Positions 60,980-64,000 of a DNA stretch of 64,000 nt are shown one piece after another (the first letter of the stretch is position 1; each line of letters starts with the position of its first letter). This DNA comes from Aliisedimentitalea scapharcae (GTDB lineage: Bacteria > Pseudomonadota > Alphaproteobacteria > Rhodobacterales > Rhodobacteraceae). The translations under genes and the position numbers were made by a program. Below the pieces are notes generated by a model. That model saw only the letters and a program-made list of their open reading frames with translations. It did not search any database and was not told the origin of the DNA. The DNA is taken from contig NZ_CP123584.1 of assembly GCF_045277565.1 (NCBI RefSeq), positions 2,046,001 to 2,110,000 of the forward strand, read 5' to 3'.

Positions 60980-61495
60980 TTAGTGGCAGGCAGGGCGGGT
61001 GCCAGGCAGCAGAACTTTGTCGATCACATGGATCACACCATTGTCGGCCTCGATATTTGCGATAATCACGTTGGCGCTTTCGCCGGTACCGTCGGCGATC
61101 GACACGCCAGACGAATCTTTGGTGACGCACAACCGCTCCGAAGCCAAGACTGGTTTAAAGTAGTTCGAACCGTTCGGGATCATCTCGGCGGTCAGTTTGC
61201 GGTCATCGACATGGTAAAGGAGGATATTGGTCAGCTGGCCTTTGTTCTCAGGCTCCAACAAAGTTTCCACGGTACCCTCAGGTAGCGCAGCAAAAGCGTC
61301 GTTCACGGGCGCATATACAGTGAACGGACCAGGGCCTTGCAGCGTCTCAACCAGGCCAGCAGCGCTGACTGCGGCCACAAGGGTCGAGAAACGCTCGTCG
61401 CCCGATGCTATTTCGACGATGTCAGCCGCGCTCGCGGCGGTACCCAATGTCATGGCGGTTGCCGCGATTGCGGCGAATTTGCGGATAGTTGTCAT
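60980..61495 (-). CDS. Fasciclin (FAS1) domain exported protein
   Basis: A 171-residue protein: signal peptide (about residues 1-23, MTTIRKFAAIAATAMTLGTA) then one FAS1 domain (residues 30-165). FSTLVAAVSAAGLVETLQGP, PFTVYAPVNDAFAALPEGTV, LLYHVDDRKLTAE and DNGVIHVIDKVLLP are the conserved FAS1 blocks. FAS1 proteins mediate adhesion or surface interactions; two Cys near the C-terminal half may form a disulfide. A strong terminator follows. It stands alone. Confidence 0.92.
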   Translation of the reverse strand: MTTIRKFAAIAATAMTLGTAASAADIVEIASGDERFSTLVAAVSAAGLVETLQGPGPFTVYAPVNDAFAALPEGTVETLLEPENKGQLTNILLYHVDDRKLTAEMIPNGSNYFKPVLASERLCVTKDSSGVSIADGTGESANVIIANIEADNGVIHVIDKVLLPGTRPACH

Positions 61496-62175
61496 TTGAA
61501 TGCCTTCCCTTTGTATTGAACATTTTCATTTGCATGTGGAAGGGATACGTACCCACGCCGAACTCAGATTTGCCCATCACGCCATTGTGAGAAATCGACA
61601 TTCGATGCACTGATCTTCGCCAAAAATAACTGCGCTTTCTGAAACGTTCCGTGGACATGTTACAGACTCGTTCATCGAAAAACGGGCAATACCCAGCTGC
61701 AGCGTACCGCCACGCAGCGTAGGTCTGGTTTGTCGGCACACCGTACATTCGGCCAATTCGAGATCACGCAGCTGTAGCGAATGACCGCCAAGCGGGCTGC
61801 AATCGCAGCATGGTAGAACCGGGGGGAACATCGTCTTTGGGCTGCCCGCTCGACTTTGCAAAGCGCATTCGCTGCAGCGGGGGCGTCGTTTAGACAAAGT
61901 GCGGCGATCAATTGTATACGGACCAGGGGCACTCGGTCGTGGCTGCCTGGGGCGGAACAGCCGTCGTTTCCAAAGGTCGGAACCACGGCTCTGTCCCGCT
62001 AAACAACCAACTGAAACGAAATCACCCTCGCAGAATTCTGCGAGGGTGTTCTGTTTTGATCCCCAATGGAGAGAGCGGGTGCGCGGGTGCCTCGACAGTG
62101 TGGCAAGAGGCGGGCGGTTGCCCGCCCCGCCGCGCATATGTCAGCCCCAACGATCACGGGGACACAAGCGGTGGC
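61496..62175. other. Long intergenic region with degenerate repeats and a terminator
   Basis: About 680 bases, the longest gene-free stretch. No frame resembles a protein. Segments such as CAGCTGTAGCGAATGACCGC and CATTCGCTGCAGCGG look like decayed, partly inverted pieces of repeated intergenic DNA. A perfect 26-base dyad near the right end (62023-62048) is probably the mmsA terminator. Confidence 0.5.
62023..62048. terminator. Perfect hairpin downstream of mmsA
   Basis: CACCCTCGCAG (62023-62033), AATT, CTGCGAGGGTG (62038-62048): a perfect 11-base stem with 4-base loop, inside the region after the mmsA stop (62176). On the minus strand it is followed by ATTTCGTTT; on the plus strand by TTCTGTTTT. 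Confidence 0.7.
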
Positions 62176-63675
62176 TTATTCCATCACGGGGATGGAGAAT
62201 TCGCCGCCTTCTTTGATGCCCGACGGCCAGCGGGCGGTCACGGTCTTGGTCCGGGTGTAGAATTTGAACGCATCCGGGCCGTGCTGGTTCAGGTCACCAA
62301 AGGACGATTTCTTCCAGCCGCCAAAGGTGTGATAGGCCAACGGCACAGGGATCGGAACGTTCACGCCGACCATGCCGATGTTGATCCGGTTGGCAAAGTC
62401 ACGGGCTGCATCGCCATCGCGGGTATAGATCGCGGTGCCGTTGCCGTATTCGTGATCCATCGCCAGCGAAATGGCCTCTTCGTAGGACTGTGCGCGCACG
62501 GTGGTCAGAACCGGGCCAAAGATCTCCTGAGTGTAGATGTCCATGTCTTTGGTCGCGTGGTCAAACAGATGCGGACCAACAAAGAACCCGTCCTCATAGC
62601 CCTGCAGTTTGAAGTCACGCCCGTCTACCAGCAGCTTGGCACCCTGATCGATGCCGGTCTGAACCAGACGTTCGATGTTGGCTTTGGCGGCGGCGGTCAC
62701 AACCGGACCGTAATCGACGTCGTTGCCAGCGGTGTAGGGGCCGACTTTCAGCGCTTCGACGCGTGGGATCAGCTTTTCCATCAGGCGATCAGCGGTTTCA
62801 TCGCCAACCGGAACCGCAACCGAAATTGCCATGCAGCGTTCGCCGGCCGCACCGTAACCGGCACCAACCAGAGCGTCAGCTGCCTGATCCAGATCGGCGT
62901 CGGGCATGATGATCATGTGGTTCTTGGCACCGCCAAAACACTGGACGCGCTTGCCCTGGGCACAACCGGTGCCATAGATGTATTCGGCAATCGGGGTCGA
63001 GCCGACAAAGCCAACCGACTGGATCGTGTCATTGTACAGGATTGCGTCCACGGCTTCCTTGTCGCCATTGACGACCTGCAGGATGCCTTTGGGCAGACCG
63101 GCTTCTTCCATCAGTTCCGCCAGCATCAGAGGCACCGACGGGTCACGTTCGGACGGTTTCAGGATGAACGCGTTGCCGCAGGCGATGGCCGGGGCAAACA
63201 TCCACATTGGGATCATGGCAGGGAAATTGAACGGGGTGATACCCGCGGTCACACCCAGGGCCTGACGCATGGAATACATGTCGATGCCGGGGCCGGCGCT
63301 GTCGGTGAATTCACCTTTCAGCAGTTCAGGCGCGCCGATGCAGTATTCGACAACTTCCAGACCGCGCTGTACGTCGCCAGCGGCGTCGGGCAGGGTTTTG
63401 CCGTGTTCGCGGCTCAGCGCTTCGGCCAGCTTGTCCATGTCGCGGTTCAGCAGCGAGACGAATTTCATCATCACACGGGCACGGCGCTGGGGGTTGACGG
63501 CAGCCCAGGCAGGTTGCGCAGCGGCAGCGATAGCCACGGCGTGCTCCATCTCTTCCTTGCTGGCCAGCGGTGTTTTTGCCTGCACTTCGCCAGTGGCGGG
63601 GTTGTAGACATCCGTGAAACGGCCAGACGTGCCTTTGACGTGTTCACCGTTGATATAATGGGTCAGTTCCTGCAT
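62176..63675 (-). CDS. mmsA: CoA-acylating methylmalonate-semialdehyde dehydrogenase
   Basis: A 499-residue aldehyde dehydrogenase converting methylmalonate semialdehyde to propionyl-CoA, the last step of valine catabolism (also used in inositol breakdown). FNFPAMIPMWMFAPAIACGN, VGFVGSTPIAEYIYGTG, catalytic Cys in AAGERCMAISVAV and FGGWKKSSFGDLNQHG are diagnostic. ATG 63675 follows GAGGAGGATCC; a longer frame upstream is rejected. mmsB, the preceding step, is 13 kb away. A LysR gene diverges from it. Confidence 0.96.
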   Translation of the reverse strand: MQELTHYINGEHVKGTSGRFTDVYNPATGEVQAKTPLASKEEMEHAVAIAAAAQPAWAAVNPQRRARVMMKFVSLLNRDMDKLAEALSREHGKTLPDAAGDVQRGLEVVEYCIGAPELLKGEFTDSAGPGIDMYSMRQALGVTAGITPFNFPAMIPMWMFAPAIACGNAFILKPSERDPSVPLMLAELMEEAGLPKGILQVVNGDKEAVDAILYNDTIQSVGFVGSTPIAEYIYGTGCAQGKRVQCFGGAKNHMIIMPDADLDQAADALVGAGYGAAGERCMAISVAVPVGDETADRLMEKLIPRVEALKVGPYTAGNDVDYGPVVTAAAKANIERLVQTGIDQGAKLLVDGRDFKLQGYEDGFFVGPHLFDHATKDMDIYTQEIFGPVLTTVRAQSYEEAISLAMDHEYGNGTAIYTRDGDAARDFANRINIGMVGVNVPIPVPLAYHTFGGWKKSSFGDLNQHGPDAFKFYTRTKTVTARWPSGIKEGGEFSIPVME

Positions 63676-63812
63676 CGGATCCTCCTCTAAAAATCCAGCA
63701 TCAATTCCTGGCAAACCATAGGCTTGCAAAAAACGGTTGAACAGGGGCAAGATATCAAAAGGATTTTGCAAAAACGCACAGCGAAATAATTGGGGCAGTC
63801 AGGGAGATCGGA

Positions 63813-64000
63813 ATGGAGCCGCATTGGGATGATATGAAAGTGTTTCTGGCCGTCGCACGGGAGTCCAGCCTGTCCGGGGCAGGGCGCATCCTGAAGATGG
63901 ACCCTGCAACGGTCGGGCGGCGGATTGCACGGTTCGAAGGTGCAATGGAGACGTCCTTGTTTCTCAAGTCGCCGCAGGGATACGCCCTGAGCGCGGCGGG
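63813..64000 (+). CDS. LysR family regulator, partial at window edge
   Basis: The first 62 residues of a LysR-type protein are in the window: MEPHWDDMKVFLAVARESSL, then SGAGRILKMDPATVGRRIAR and a following FEGAMETSLFLKSPQGYALS. This is the complete winged helix-turn-helix. GGGAGATCGG precedes the ATG. It diverges from mmsA and probably regulates it. The effector domain is outside the window. Confidence 0.88.
   Translation, partial: MEPHWDDMKVFLAVARESSLSGAGRILKMDPATVGRRIARFEGAMETSLFLKSPQGYALSAA

Noticed and set aside
61912..63690. A 592-codon plus-strand frame opposite mmsA
   Set aside because: It is a shadow of the mmsA gene created by GC-rich codon use; its His/Phe-rich translation is typical of such antisense frames.

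Overview
The window looks like chromosomal DNA from a Roseobacter-group member of the Rhodobacterales (Alphaproteobacteria). The evidence is the GC-rich codon use, many GTG/TTG starts, ATGA stop-start overlaps, an alphaproteobacterial SOS box (GTTC-N7-GTTC) before uvrA, and typical gene sets of this group (mmsA/mmsB valine catabolism, bactofilin with M23 peptidase, DUF3179, DUF3604, GlxA-type and GcvA-type regulators). No rRNA, recognisable tRNA, CRISPR array, prophage or intact insertion sequence was found. All functions are read from sequence motifs by eye; no database search was possible.

0-4 kb: a partial metallo-beta-lactamase-fold gene diverging from a GlxA-type AraC regulator, a DUF1330 protein, and a TetR/DUF4345 divergent pair that is bracketed by two copies of a 40-base repeat. 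4-12.7 kb: a sugar module. A histidine kinase and response regulator diverge from a binding protein, two permeases, an ATPase, glucokinase and a Gfo/Idh/MocA oxidoreductase. The layout resembles the GltR/GtrS-gtsABCD glucose system of Pseudomonas.

12.8-18.7 kb: the most interesting unit. Five tightly coupled minus-strand genes (two paralogous membrane di-iron hydroxylases, an Ldh2-family NAD(P) dehydrogenase, an APH-fold kinase and a TIM-barrel isomerase) diverge from a GcvA-like LysR regulator. Three successive junctions are 4-base ATGA overlaps. This looks like a complete catabolic or modification pathway whose substrate I cannot name. 18.7-23 kb: an IS481-type transposase remnant, a MetA-pathway-type outer-membrane protein, an arylsulfatase and its LysR regulator.

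23-34.5 kb: class III adenylate cyclase, a voltage-gated-type K+ channel ending in a zinc ribbon, ftsB, a creatinase-like M24 protein without metal ligands, pgk, two cyclophilins, DUF3179, bactofilin/M23 peptidase, a ferritin-like protein and a Bcp peroxiredoxin. 34.5-47.4 kb: mostly housekeeping: a YhdP/AsmA-like giant protein, queA, an MFS carrier, DUF924, lpdA, a methyltransferase-like protein, rhodanese and uvrA.

47.5-57.3 kb: a VOC protein, the valine-catabolic set mmsB / 3-hydroxyisobutyryl-CoA hydrolase / acyl-CoA dehydrogenase, a cupin, DUF3604, a YbdK-like ligase, a DsrE protein and RsgA. 57.3-64 kb: accessory in character. It has a trmO pseudogene with two in-frame stops, a TetR regulator whose palindromic operator recurs at its own promoter and twice around the promoter of a DMT exporter/GST operon, a fasciclin protein, then mmsA and a partial LysR gene at the edge.
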